Shown: one piece after another, positions 1-7,466 of the stretch | Layout: each line of letters starts with the position of its first letter | Position numbering within the stretch: position 1 is the first letter of the stretch | Origin: Acetobacteraceae bacterium | Lineage (GTDB): Bacteria > Pseudomonadota > Alphaproteobacteria > Acetobacterales > Acetobacteraceae | Assembly (NCBI GenBank): GCA_947478535.1 | Contig: CANJXD010000160.1 | Location: 1 to 10,715 of the forward strand | DNA: 10,715 bases | Direction of reading: 5' to 3' | Made by a program: the position numbers and the translations under genes | Notes under the pieces: model-generated | Databases searched by the model: none | Told to the model about the DNA's origin: nothing | What the model saw: only the letters and a program-made list of their open reading frames with translations

Positions 1-1504
1 GCAGGCTGAACACCAACACGCCGAGCGTCTGCGACCCCGGCCCATACAGCAGGGAGGAGACGGATACCTCGTTCACCGCCGTCAGCATCACCAGGATGCC
101 CCCCGCCGCCAGCGCCGGCGCCAGCGGCGGCAGGTGGACCCGGAACAGGCGGCGCAGCAGCCCCGCCCCCATGCCGCGCGCGGCCTCGTCCAGCGTCGGG
201 TCGAGCCGTGCGGCCGCGGCGGCCACCGGGCGCAGCGCCAAGGCCTGAAAGCGCGTGAGATAGGCCAGCAGGATCAGCCCGAGCGCCCCATACAGCGCCC
301 CACCCCCAGGCAGCGACAGCGCCACCAGGATCGCGGCGACCCCGGTGCAGGCGCCGGGCAGGGCGAAGGGCAGGTCCGTCGCACTCGTCGCCAGCCGCAC
401 GGCGCGGTCGCGCATCGCCAGCGCGATCGGCAGCGCCGCCAGCGCCAGCACCAGCGCCGCGCTGAGCGACAGCAGCAGCGAATTGCCGAAGGCCCGCAGG
501 GTCTGCGCGCCGGGGGCTAAGGCGGCGAGGAAATGCCGCGCCGTGGCCGTCGTCGCATCCAGTTCCATCCCGATCGCCGGCACCAGCGCGGCCGCGACCA
601 GGGACAGCATCGGCACCACCACCACCACTGCCAGCCAGCCCAGCACCCCCGCCATCGCCAGGCCGCGCGGCAGGGGGGAAAGCGGCAGTGGCGCGAAGGG
701 CAGGCGGCCGGAGACCGGCGCGCGCCGCGCGGCAAGACCCTGCATCACCAGCGCCGGCGCCGCCATCGCCGCCAGCAGCAGCGCCATCGCCGCGGCTTCC
801 GCCAGGGAGGATGCGCCACCGCCCGACAGCCTCTGCCAGACCAGCACCGGCAGCACCGGCACGCGGGCGGGAATGCCGATCAGCGCGCCGATGCCGAAAT
901 TGCCCAGCGCCGCGACATAGGCGAGCCCCGCCCCCGCCAGCAGCCCGGGCACCAGCAACGGCCACACGGCGCGCCGCAACGCCGCTTCCGGCCCGGCGCC
1001 GAGCCCGCGCGCCGCCAGCACCACCTCCCCCGGCACCCGGCGCAGCATGGCGGCGATGGCCAGCATCACCAGCGGCGCCGATTGCGCGGCGAGCAGCGCC
1101 ACCATCCCCGGCGCGCCATAGATCGGGTTCGGCGTGCCCAGCGGCGGCGCCATGTCGAGCGCGAGAAGAAGGGGAGAGGCCGGCCCCCCCGCCTGGATCC
1201 ACCCCAGCGCCAGCACCTGCGCCGGGATCAGCGCCGGCAGCACGGCGGCGAACAGCAGGCCCCCCCGCCCCGGCAGCCCGCGTAGCAGCAGCGCCCAGGC
1301 GAGCAACCCGCCGATGACCGTGGCCAGCGCCGCCGCCGAGGCGGATAACAACAGCGACCAGCCCGCCGCCCGCCACACCGCCGCATCCGCCAGCGTGACG
1401 ACCAGCGCGGTGCCGGCAAACGCTTCCGCCAGCAGCCGCGCCAGCGGCACGGCGCCGATCAGCAGCAGCCAGGCCGTGACCAGGATGGGAAGCGGGCGGG
1501 GCAA
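1..1504 (-). CDS. ABC transporter permease, iron(III)/FbpB type, double-length (3' end outside window)
   Basis: Inner-membrane channel subunit of a binding-protein-dependent importer. The minus-strand frame is open from here to the left edge, about 501 codons, with at least 11 hydrophobic segments arranged as two homologous halves. Each half has an EAA-type loop that contacts the ATPase: 'LAARGLGAG' followed by 'WPLLVPGLLAG' in the first, 'DEAARGMGAG' followed by 'LPPLAPALAAGG' in the second. This duplicated layout is typical of FbpB/AfuB/ThiP-like permeases of roughly 520-580 aa, so only the C-terminal few dozen residues should be missing. The start is uncertain. I use TTG at 1504-1502, 13 bp after the stop of the binding-protein gene, which puts the first membrane segment right behind 'MPRPLPI'. 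An in-frame ATG at 1585-1583 would overlap the upstream gene by 68 bp and add an Arg-rich extension; neither has a good ribosome site. It is clearly cotranscribed with the upstream gene. Substrate is inferred only. Confidence 0.88.
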   Translation of the reverse strand, partial: MPRPLPILVTAWLLLIGAVPLARLLAEAFAGTALVVTLADAAVWRAAGWSLLLSASAAALATVIGGLLAWALLLRGLPGRGGLLFAAVLPALIPAQVLALGWIQAGGPASPLLLALDMAPPLGTPNPIYGAPGMVALLAAQSAPLVMLAIAAMLRRVPGEVVLAARGLGAGPEAALRRAVWPLLVPGLLAGAGLAYVAALGNFGIGALIGIPARVPVLPVLVWQRLSGGGASSLAEAAAMALLLAAMAAPALVMQGLAARRAPVSGRLPFAPLPLSPLPRGLAMAGVLGWLAVVVVVPMLSLVAAALVPAIGMELDATTATARHFLAALAPGAQTLRAFGNSLLLSLSAALVLALAALPIALAMRDRAVRLATSATDLPFALPGACTGVAAILVALSLPGGGALYGALGLILLAYLTRFQALALRPVAAAAARLDPTLDEAARGMGAGLLRRLFRVHLPPLAPALAAGGILVMLTAVNEVSVSSLLYGPGSQTLGVLVFSL

Positions 1505-1517
1505 GCGAAGGGCCGCG

Positions 1518-2549
1518 TCAGCCGCCGGCCAGTTGCGCGAAGCGGCGCAGGATCTCCGCCTGGTCCCGCGCCGCGGCCGCTGCATCGAAGGGCATCACCC
1601 GGATGCTGCGCGGATCGGGGAAGCCGGCGGGCGGTGCCACCGTCGGGTCGATCGGCAGGAAGCCCTGGCGGGAGGCGAGTTCCTGCCCCTCGCGGGACAG
1701 CAGGAAGTCGATGAAGGCGATCGCCGCCGGCACGTTGCGGGCGGTCGACAGGATCCCGGCCGGCTCGGTGATGGCGGAAACCCCGTCCTCGGGGAAGACG
1801 AAGCGCACCGGGGCGCCGTTGCGCTGCTCGCGGATCGGCAGGTAGTCGATGGCGATGCCGAAGGCGCGCTCCGCCCCCGCCACCGCCTGCATCACCGGGC
1901 CGTTGCCGCCGCGTGCCTGCACGCCGTTGCGCACCAGGCGCTCCACATACTCCCACCCCAGCGCCGGATTCTGCACCAGCGCCGTCACATGGATGGCCGC
2001 GGCACCGGAGACGGCGGGCGATGGCATGGCCACCTGGTTGCGCGCCCGGGCGTCCAGCAAATCCGCCCAGTGGCGCGGCACGAAGGGCGCGCGGGCGTGG
2101 TGCATGATGCCGGTGGTGATCAGCTTGGTGCCGAAATAGCCGCGCCCCTCATCGATCTGCCCGGCCGGCGTGCCGGCGATGGCGACCTCCGGGCTCGGCC
2201 GCAGCCGGCCTTCGGCGCGCAGCCCCTCGAAGGTCAGGCCATCGGCCAGCAGCAGGACGTCCGGGCGCGGGTTGCCGGCGGCGATCTCGGCGCGAAGCCG
2301 GGTCATGATCTGCCCGGTGCCGCCGCGGATCCACTCCACCGTCACGCCGGGGTGGCGGCGGCGGAAGGCTTCCACGGTCTGCGCCGCATCGGGTTCGAGC
2401 TGCGAGGTATAGAGCGTCAGCGGTCCCGAAATCTGGGACCCCGAAACCTGGGACCCCGAAACCTGCTGGGCGCGCAGCGGCTGCGGCACCGCCAGCGTCA
2501 CCACCCCACCGGCGAGGCCGGTCGCCACACTCCGCCTTCCGAATAGCAT
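1518..2549 (-). CDS. ABC transporter periplasmic substrate-binding protein (AfuA/FbpA-like)
   Basis: A 343-aa solute-binding protein that should deliver its ligand to the permease encoded just downstream. Residues 1-27 are an export signal ('GRRSVATGLAGGVV', then 'PLRAQ'); the Arg pair before the hydrophobic core hints at Tat export but the rest of the Tat motif is weak. Residues 43-300 show the family pattern: 'LTLYTSQ' at the mature start, 'HPGVTVEW', 'RPDVLLLAD', 'FGIAIDYLPI', then 'NVPAAIAFIDFLLSREGQEL' and 'GFLPI'. The adjacent Tyr-Tyr pair that holds Fe3+ in FbpA is not seen at the expected place; only Tyr236 (in 'IDYLPI') is there, so iron, phosphonate or another small anion complex remain possible. 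Residues 29-42 are a Ser/Gly/Gln repeat. ATG is preceded by AGGAGGAGA, 8-10 bases away, a strong ribosome site that fixes the start. First gene of the transporter operon. Confidence 0.88.
   Translation of the reverse strand: MLFGRRSVATGLAGGVVTLAVPQPLRAQQVSGSQVSGSQISGPLTLYTSQLEPDAAQTVEAFRRRHPGVTVEWIRGGTGQIMTRLRAEIAAGNPRPDVLLLADGLTFEGLRAEGRLRPSPEVAIAGTPAGQIDEGRGYFGTKLITTGIMHHARAPFVPRHWADLLDARARNQVAMPSPAVSGAAAIHVTALVQNPALGWEYVERLVRNGVQARGGNGPVMQAVAGAERAFGIAIDYLPIREQRNGAPVRFVFPEDGVSAITEPAGILSTARNVPAAIAFIDFLLSREGQELASRQGFLPIDPTVAPPAGFPDPRSIRVMPFDAAAAARDQAEILRRFAQLAGG
2422..2464 (-). repeat. 15-bp in-frame tandem repeat, about 2.9 copies
   Basis: On the coding (minus) strand the unit is CAGGTTTCGGGGTCC. 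Two copies (2450-2464 and 2435-2449) are identical and the third (2422-2434) is shorter and has two changes. It encodes Gln-Val/Ile-Ser-Gly-Ser units directly after the predicted signal-peptide cleavage site of the binding protein. Because the unit is 15 bp, gain or loss of a copy keeps the frame. Confidence 0.9.
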
Positions 2550-2667
2550 GCGCTGTCTCCTCCTGCCGCTGCGGCACCGATCTACAGGGATGCGCGGCCG
2601 TCGGGCAGGGGGGCTCGCACCGGGCCGGCGCTTCAGGAGTTGAGGGCGAGGCCGGATTGGGCAAGGG

Positions 2668-2692
2668 AAAGGCGGCGGGAAGGCACGCCGCC
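2668..2692 (-). terminator. Possible weak terminator after the orphan gene
   Basis: Read on the minus strand, GGCGGC, a 10-base loop and GCCGCC are followed by TTTCCCTT. It lies 46 bp past the stop of the 220-aa gene and before the transporter operon. The stem is short and the T-run is broken, so function is uncertain. The rest of 2550-2737 holds no gene; the transporter promoter should be here but I see no convincing -35/-10 pair. Confidence 0.35.
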
Positions 2693-2737
2693 CGGCGATC
2701 AGCTGCCCACCCGCCCAAACCCCAACAAAGGCCGGGC

Positions 2738-3400
2738 TCAGGGAGGCGTCATGAAGTTCGTCGTCGCGCTGGCGCGGCTGATCAGGGACCGCATATCGGG
2801 CGCTTCATGCCCGTCCTCGGCGGTCAGCGCGTCCATCGGGCAGAAGTACTCATGGGGCTGCGGCATTTGCGATTTCGCAAAACCGTCATAGTGCCGCGCC
2901 TTCAGCCCATACAGCACCCGCACATCCCGCACCGGCAGCACCAGGGCCTCGGTCGGCGCCTGCCGCAGCAGGCGGATCATCCGCCAGCGCGGCGTCTCCT
3001 CCCCCGGCCCGACGGGGTCCAGCAGCCAGCGCAGGGGGCACACCACCAGCAACGAACCAGTGGAGGGCGCGAAGCGCGCCCGCTTGTCCTGCAGGTTGGC
3101 GATGGACCCGCAGGCCTCGATGCAGAGAATGTCGGCGTAGCGGTCCATCGGGTCCGGGCTGAAATGCAGCCAGAGCCCATCGGGGATGGTGCGACAGGTG
3201 TTCGTCCCGGGCAGCTTCAGGAAGGGCTGCTGGATCATGGCGGGCTCCCCCGGCCGGCCACGAAGCCAGGTGCCGGGTTGCTTGATCGATTTGACAGCAC
3301 CGGGTGGACGCTGTGGCCAAAGCCGCAGCCGGTCCCTGACCAACTCATCCAGAACCTTCCCTCGGCTGACCATGATGAAGCGCTTGGGACCTTCGCTCAT
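2738..3400 (-). CDS. Conserved-looking hypothetical protein, possible PD-(D/E)XK-like fold
   Basis: A 220-aa soluble protein that I cannot assign to a named family. It has no signal peptide or membrane segment. The N-terminal 45 residues are basic and rich in Arg/Lys. The central part looks like an ordered core: 'TIPDGLWLHF' (71-80), 'DILCIEACGS' (90-99), 'NLQDKRARF' (102-110), 'LLVVCPLRWLL' (117-127). The order Pro-Asp, then a hydrophobic strand ending in Glu-x-x, recalls PD-(D/E)XK nucleases, but the usual Lys is Cys97, so this is only a resemblance. The C-terminus is polar and probably loose. ATG at 3400 is preceded by AAGGAGA at 3411-3417, a good ribosome site, and the frame is intact, which argues for a real gene. 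It stands alone between two unrelated operons and behind an A+T-richer stretch, suggesting acquisition. Function unknown. Confidence 0.7.
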   Translation of the reverse strand: MSEGPKRFIMVSRGKVLDELVRDRLRLWPQRPPGAVKSIKQPGTWLRGRPGEPAMIQQPFLKLPGTNTCRTIPDGLWLHFSPDPMDRYADILCIEACGSIANLQDKRARFAPSTGSLLVVCPLRWLLDPVGPGEETPRWRMIRLLRQAPTEALVLPVRDVRVLYGLKARHYDGFAKSQMPQPHEYFCPMDALTAEDGHEAPDMRSLISRASATTNFMTPP

Positions 3401-3683
3401 GGGGTGTATTTCTCCTTGTGGATATCAACCTAAGGTAGATAGATTCCGTGAACTCCGTTCAAAATCAAGGGTTTTCGGTGTGGGGACGTTAAGAAAATAC
3501 GTCTCAGGGTTGAATAAGCTTTGATGACGCATCCTCCGGCGGCATGAATCGGCGTCAGAATCGCGGGCCACGGGTGATGGGCGCAATTGCCGGCAGAAGG
3601 TTTTCCACAGGGATTCAATTGCTTGCCTGTGCATGGATGACTGGCGGGGCGCCCCAGCATGGCCCCGCATGCTCGCGAACATG
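3401..3683. other. Gene-poor, A+T-richer intergenic stretch
   Basis: This stretch separates the start of the 220-aa gene from the gltA terminator. The first 140 bases are visibly poorer in G+C than anything else in the window except the short stretch near 5911-5945. Short open frames exist here on the minus strand (for example 3430-3735) but none shows a ribosome site, coding-like codon choice or a familiar motif, so I do not call a gene. An inverted repeat GACGT (3485-3489) / ACGTC (3499-3503) flanks an A-rich centre and could be a regulator site. Confidence 0.6.
3440..3468 (-). promoter_or_regulatory. Candidate promoter of the orphan gene
   Basis: On the minus strand TTGATT (3468-3463) and AATCTA (3445-3440) are 17 bp apart, upstream of the 3400 start. 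The -35 box is decent and the -10 box poor. It lies in A+T-rich sequence where chance matches are common. Confidence 0.3.
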
Positions 3684-3702
3684 AAAAACCCCGCCGGCGG
3701 GG
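3684..3702 (-). terminator. Rho-independent terminator of gltA
   Basis: On the minus strand the self-complementary CCCCGCCGGCGGGG is followed directly by TTTTT. It lies 100 bp downstream of the citrate synthase stop and has the GC-rich stem plus T-run layout of an intrinsic terminator. Confidence 0.8.
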
Positions 3703-3739
3703 CCGGGGGGGTTCGGAAGACAGACTATCGCGCACTGAC

Positions 3740-3758
3740 CCGGCGGGAGGCCCGCCGG
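3740..3758. repeat. Inverted repeat between gltA stop and terminator
   Basis: CCGGCGGG, a 3-base loop AGG, and CCCGCCGG form a perfect 8-bp hairpin in the gltA 3' untranslated region. No T-run follows, so it is more likely an RNA-stabilising or auxiliary stem than a second terminator. Confidence 0.55.
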
Positions 3759-3802
3759 ATGCCGGGGTGGGGTGTTCAGCCCGTCTCGGGCAGCCCCTTC
3801 GT

Positions 3803-5110
3803 TCAACCCCGGTCGGCGACGTCCACGTAGTCGCGCTGCGTCGGGCCGGTGTAGATCTGGCGCGGGCGGCCGATGCGCTGGCCGGGCTCCTCGATCATTT
3901 CCTTCCACTGGGACACCCAGCCGACGGTGCGCGCCACGGCGAAGATCACCGTGAACATGCTGGTCGGGATGCCCATCGCCTTCAGGATGATGCCCGAGTA
4001 GAAATCGACGTTCGGATACAGCTTGCGGGAGACGAAGTAATCGTCCTCCAGTGCCACCTTCTCCAGCGCCATCGCCATATCGAGCAGCGGCTCATCCTTG
4101 ATGCCGAGCTCGCTCAGCACCTCGTGGCAGGACTGCTGCATGATCTTCGCGCGGGGGTCGAAGTTCTTGTAAACCCGGTGACCGAAGCCCATCAGCTTCA
4201 CGCCGGAGTTCTTGTCCTTCACCTTCTCGATGAAGGCGGGGATGTTTTCCACGCTGCCGATATCGGCCAGCATCTTCAGCACCGCCTCGTTCGCACCGCC
4301 ATGCGCGGGGCCCCAGAGGGCGGCGATGCCGGCGGCGATGCAGGCGAAGGGGTTGGCGCCGGTGGAGCCCGCGAGGCGCACCGTGGAGGTGGAGGCGTTC
4401 TGCTCATGGTCCGCATGCAGGACCAGGATACGGTCCATCGCGCGTTCGAGCGTCGGCGAGACGATATAAGGCTCGGCCGGCACCGAGTTCAGCATGTGCA
4501 GGAAGTTGCCGGCATAGCTGAGGTCGTTGCGCGGATACACGAAGGGCTGGCCCAGCGCGTATTTGTAGGCCATCGCGGCGATGGTCGGCACCTTCGCGAT
4601 GAGGCGGAAGGCAGCGATCTCGCGCTGGCGTTCGTCATTGATGTCGAGGTTGTCATGGTAGAAGGCGGCCAGCGCGCCCACCACGCCACACATCACCGCC
4701 ATCGGGTGGGCGTCGCGCCGGAAGCCGTTGAAGAACTGCCGGATCTGTTCATGCACCATGGTGTGGTACGTGACGCCCTTGCGGAATTCCGCGAGTTCCT
4801 TCGCGTTCGGCAGGGCGCCATTCATCAGGAGGTAGCAGACCTCGATGAAGTCGGACTTCTCCGCGAGCTGGTCGATCGGGATGCCGCGATACAGCAGGAT
4901 GCCCTCATCGCCATCGATGTAGGTGATCTTGCTCTCGCAGGCCGCCGTCTCGCCATAGCCCGGGTCGTAAGTGAAGACGCCGAGATCGGCATACAGCTTG
5001 CGGATGTCAACGACATCGGGGCCGACGGACCCGCCGAATACCGGCAACTTCGTGCTGCGGTTGGTCCCGTCGAGCGTGAAGGTGACGGTCCCTTTGGCCG
5101 TGATTGTCAT
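3803..5110 (-). CDS. gltA: Citrate synthase, type II
   Basis: Condenses acetyl-CoA with oxaloacetate to citrate, the entry step of the TCA cycle, in the cytosol. The 435-aa length is normal for the bacterial hexameric type II enzyme. An N-terminal beta-rich segment (1-50) precedes the all-helical core. The catalytic triad is intact: His270 in 'GPAHGGANE', His311 in 'GFGHRVYK', Asp369 in 'NVDFYSG', matching His264, His305 and Asp362 of the E. coli enzyme. '[10 protein letters not shown]' (232-241) and the C-terminal 'RPRQIYTG' are also diagnostic. ATG at 5110 has GAGGA about 8 bases upstream. Transcribed alone or with weak read-through from the nuclease gene: a candidate promoter lies at 5179-5208 and a clear terminator at 3684-3702. 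Whether it is NADH-inhibited like the E. coli enzyme cannot be read from the sequence. Confidence 0.98.
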   Translation of the reverse strand: MTITAKGTVTFTLDGTNRSTKLPVFGGSVGPDVVDIRKLYADLGVFTYDPGYGETAACESKITYIDGDEGILLYRGIPIDQLAEKSDFIEVCYLLMNGALPNAKELAEFRKGVTYHTMVHEQIRQFFNGFRRDAHPMAVMCGVVGALAAFYHDNLDINDERQREIAAFRLIAKVPTIAAMAYKYALGQPFVYPRNDLSYAGNFLHMLNSVPAEPYIVSPTLERAMDRILVLHADHEQNASTSTVRLAGSTGANPFACIAAGIAALWGPAHGGANEAVLKMLADIGSVENIPAFIEKVKDKNSGVKLMGFGHRVYKNFDPRAKIMQQSCHEVLSELGIKDEPLLDMAMALEKVALEDDYFVSRKLYPNVDFYSGIILKAMGIPTSMFTVIFAVARTVGWVSQWKEMIEEPGQRIGRPRQIYTGPTQRDYVDVADRG

Positions 5111-5178
5111 CGAATGCTTCCTCGCACGCGGGGGGGTGGGGGCCGGGCCATGCTCTCGGCCCCGTTATGGTGCGCCGC

Positions 5179-5208
5179 AAGATAGAAGCGGGGCGGGGCG
5201 CTTGGCAA
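5179..5208 (-). promoter_or_regulatory. Candidate sigma-70-type promoter of gltA
   Basis: Minus strand: TTGCCA (5208-5203), an 18-bp spacer, and TATCTT (5184-5179), about 70 bp upstream of the gltA start. Both boxes keep the most important bases, and it is the best pair in the gap between the nuclease gene and gltA. Confidence 0.5.
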
Positions 5209-5259
5209 CGGAGGGGGATCATCAAGCCTGCGACGCAACGGCTGCGCCAGCGCAATACT

Positions 5260-5285
5260 AAGGCGCCAACTGTAAACCGCGCCTT
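5260..5285 (-). terminator. Possible terminator of the nuclease-like gene
   Basis: Minus strand: AAGGCGC, a 12-base loop, GCGCCTT, then AGTATT. The stem is a perfect 7 bp and sits 5 bases past the stop codon. The T-run is short and broken, so termination may be partial. Confidence 0.4.
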
Positions 5286-5290
5286 TACCG

Positions 5291-5854
5291 TCAGTTACGC
5301 CGGCGCCAACTCTCGGGCCGGGTGAAGCTGCCGGCCCAGAGGCCGCGCCCGGCCCCCCGTGCCGCGGCTTCCATGGCGACAAGTTCACCATCCTCCGCGG
5401 CTGCCAGCGCCCAGCCCGCTGTCACCAGCCCGGCATTCAGCTCCACCCCGCCCGCCGTGCAGATGCCGAAGCCGCGCCCGTTGCGGTCCCGCCCCTCGAC
5501 CCGGCAGAGCACGGAACGCCCATTCACAAGCCGAGACAGCGCTTCCGCCGCCGCCGCCCCGCAATCGAAGCCGCGCGCCCCGCCATCGGCGCAGGCCTGG
5601 CCGCGCTGCGGCGCCTCGATCCCGGCCAGGCGCAGCGTCCGGTCACCGAGACGCAGCGTATCGCCGTCCACCACCCTCACCTCCGCGGCGAGTGCCGACC
5701 AATCCTGTTCGCGGGGGGCGGAGCCCATCAGCGCCGGTGGCAGGCCGATGCCGGACAGCGCGGCGACGATCACCGCCCCGGCAATGGCGACAATGGGTCC
5801 GCGCCAGCGGCGCGGCGTGGGGGCAGGGCGAAAGAGGCGGCGATTTCGGGACAC
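5291..5854 (-). CDS. Membrane-anchored staphylococcal nuclease-like (thermonuclease family) protein
   Basis: A 187-aa protein with a basic N-terminus (1-19), one hydrophobic segment (about 20-44) and an SNase-like domain (56-180) that would face the periplasm. Domain signatures are 'VVDGDTLRLG' (61-70), 'LRLAGIEAPQ' (74-83) and 'GRDRNGRGFGIC' (121-132), plus Cys88 and Cys98, a likely disulfide as in other exported relatives. Aligned to staphylococcal nuclease, Asp63 and Asp65 match the Ca2+ ligand region Asp19/Asp21, Arg75 matches Arg35, Glu80 matches Asp40 and Arg127 matches Arg87, but Gln83 sits where the general base Glu43 should be. Activity as a nuclease is therefore doubtful. The start is GTG; an in-frame stop lies a short way upstream and no Shine-Dalgarno is evident. 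Same strand as gltA, with no obvious functional link. Confidence 0.85.
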   Translation of the reverse strand: MSRNRRLFRPAPTPRRWRGPIVAIAGAVIVAALSGIGLPPALMGSAPREQDWSALAAEVRVVDGDTLRLGDRTLRLAGIEAPQRGQACADGGARGFDCGAAAAEALSRLVNGRSVLCRVEGRDRNGRGFGICTAGGVELNAGLVTAGWALAAAEDGELVAMEAAARGAGRGLWAGSFTRPESWRRRN

Positions 5855-5861
5855 GGAACCG

Positions 5862-5881
5862 TGAGGATGCTGGGGTCCTCA
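5862..5881. repeat. Small inverted repeat before the nuclease-like gene
   Basis: TGAGGA and TCCTCA, 8 bases apart, lie just upstream of the GTG start. It could form a short leader hairpin. The wider gap 5855-5966 also holds an A+T-rich patch (5911-5945) that may carry the promoter, but I see no convincing box pair. Confidence 0.35.
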
Positions 5882-5966
5882 ACGGGTACTCCAAGCCGAC
5901 AATGTCGCGCAACCCATTCATTTACCTTAAATTTTTTCTTGAAACTCTGCGTGAGAGTCGAGGCCT

Positions 5967-7445
5967 TCACCCTTGATTCCAATAAGGTCGGCCCCCAAGC
6001 AGTTCCCCCCACGCCTCCGCCGCCCGTGCCCTTGCGTGCCGGGCGCGGGCCAGCGTCCAGCCTTCCGCCAGCCCGCTTGCCCAATCCCCCGTTTCGGCCG
6101 CCAGGGATGCAACCAGCCCGCGAGCCACCGTCACGTCATTGGCCAGGCCAAGCTGGTCCTGCACTGCTTCCAGGCGTTCGAGAAAGCGCCGGCTCCGCCT
6201 GCGGGAAAACAGGGGCGCGAACAACTCCGCAGCATAGCGCAGCCGCTTTGCCTGCAGGCGCAGGGCGTGGAACTCGGCATCCGGCAGGGCCGCGATCGCC
6301 TCCCCAACCTTGGTGATGCGCCGCCAGCTTCGGTCCAGGCGATGGGCGGCGAACTCCTCCACCGGGCGGCGGCGCCAGTCCACCGCCGCTTCCCCCCGCT
6401 GTTCCCGGCGCCAGGGGTGGCCCGACTCCAGCGCCGCCGCTTCCCACACCAGGCCACGCAGCAGGGGGCCGGCCAGCGCCGGGCGCAGTGCGGCATAGGC
6501 GGCATCCCGCCGCGCCTGCCCGGCCGCGAGCAGCGCCGCGACGCGTGGTTCCTCCGGCAGGCCAGCGGCCAGCTCGGCGCCGAGTCCGCCCAGGAACACA
6601 TCCCAATCCCGCGCCGGGCCGAGCAGCCCGGCCAGTGCCTTCAGCCCGGCATCGAACGCGCGCAGGGAAGGGCCATCGGCCGCCGGGCGGAAAATCCGCA
6701 GCACCGAACGCAGCCGCCGCAGGGCGACGCGCAACTGGTGCACGCCCGCCGGGTTGGTGCCGGCGGCGGCGATCGGCGCATGCCAGGCCATGACCTCCGC
6801 GAGGTGGCCGATCGACCGCGCCAGCGCATCCTCCACCCCCATCCCGGCCAGCAGCAGGGGCCCGCCGAGGCGCCGCGGGCGATAGCCCACGCCGAGCGCC
6901 AGCGCCCGCGCCTGTTCGGCCAGGCTGCCGGGCGGTGGGGCGGCTGGCTGGGTCGCGGCGATGGCGCGCATCGCCTCCGCCACGGCGCGGGGGGGGCCGG
7001 TCAGCCGCAGGCGGGCGGCGGGTTCCGCCGCGCCCCCCGGGGCGTGCAGCACGCCCTGGATCAAGGCCCCGGTCACCCCGCCGCGCAGGGTGAGGGTGGT
7101 GCGCTGGCCTTCGAAACGCGCCAGCGGCAGCAGGTCCTCCCCCCCGGCTTCGTCGGGCACCGCATTGCCGGCCAGCGTCGCCAGCAGGGGCGGCGGCGTG
7201 CCGGGGCACCAGGGCTCCTCCGGCCCTGGCATGCCGCGCAGAAGCAGCCGGGTTCCGGGGTTCGGCACCACCAGGGCGAGCCCCGCCTCGGCCAGCGCGC
7301 CCGTCGCCGTGTCCAGCCATTCCAGAGAGTAGGGCAGGCTGCGGGCGCGGGCGGCGCGGCGCGCGGCGATCGCCCGGCAGCGCGGCAGGCGAGCGGCGGC
7401 TTCCGGTGCGATCACGGCTTCCAGGGACAGGGAGATCGGCTTCAT
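5967..7445 (-). CDS. CHAD domain protein with degenerate CYTH-like N-terminus
   Basis: CHAD domains are all-helical bundles rich in conserved His and Arg/Lys that bind inorganic polyphosphate. In this 492-aa protein the CHAD domain covers about 205-485: 'GVHQLRVALRRLRSVLRIF' (234-252, His236) and the second repeat 'FHALRLQAKRLRYAAELF' (392-409, His393), followed by 'LEAVQDQLGLANDV' (425-438). Residues 1-190 occupy the place of a CYTH (triphosphate tunnel metalloenzyme) domain, but the N-terminal ExExK signature is missing: the start reads 'ISLSLEAVIAPEAAARL'. So this half probably does not cleave triphosphates, or is no longer a CYTH fold. ATG at 7445 has GGGAGGGG about 10 bases upstream. It follows the sixA-like gene by 21 bp, a two-gene operon that makes sense if both act in phosphate or polyphosphate signalling. 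Confidence 0.88.
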   Translation of the reverse strand: MKPISLSLEAVIAPEAAARLPRCRAIAARRAARARSLPYSLEWLDTATGALAEAGLALVVPNPGTRLLLRGMPGPEEPWCPGTPPPLLATLAGNAVPDEAGGEDLLPLARFEGQRTTLTLRGGVTGALIQGVLHAPGGAAEPAARLRLTGPPRAVAEAMRAIAATQPAAPPPGSLAEQARALALGVGYRPRRLGGPLLLAGMGVEDALARSIGHLAEVMAWHAPIAAAGTNPAGVHQLRVALRRLRSVLRIFRPAADGPSLRAFDAGLKALAGLLGPARDWDVFLGGLGAELAAGLPEEPRVAALLAAGQARRDAAYAALRPALAGPLLRGLVWEAAALESGHPWRREQRGEAAVDWRRRPVEEFAAHRLDRSWRRITKVGEAIAALPDAEFHALRLQAKRLRYAAELFAPLFSRRRSRRFLERLEAVQDQLGLANDVTVARGLVASLAAETGDWASGLAEGWTLARARHARARAAEAWGELLGGRPYWNQG

Positions 7446-7466
7446 GCTGTGGAAGCCCCTCCCGCT

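Noticed and set aside
134..2546. Several plus-strand open frames across the transporter genes.
   Set aside because: Low-complexity Arg/Gln/Ala translations, antisense to a well-supported permease and binding protein.
3430..3735. Two short overlapping minus-strand frames (85-101 codons) upstream of the orphan gene.
   Set aside because: They overlap each other in different frames, run through the gltA terminator and have no ribosome site or family resemblance.
3659..5185. Plus-strand open frame of about 500 codons opposite gltA.
   Set aside because: It mirrors the codon bias of citrate synthase, which is certain on the minus strand.
5262..5311. Direct repeat GGCGCCAACT at 5262-5271 and 5302-5311.
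   Set aside because: Only two 10-bp copies, one inside the nuclease-like coding region; likely chance in GC-rich sequence.
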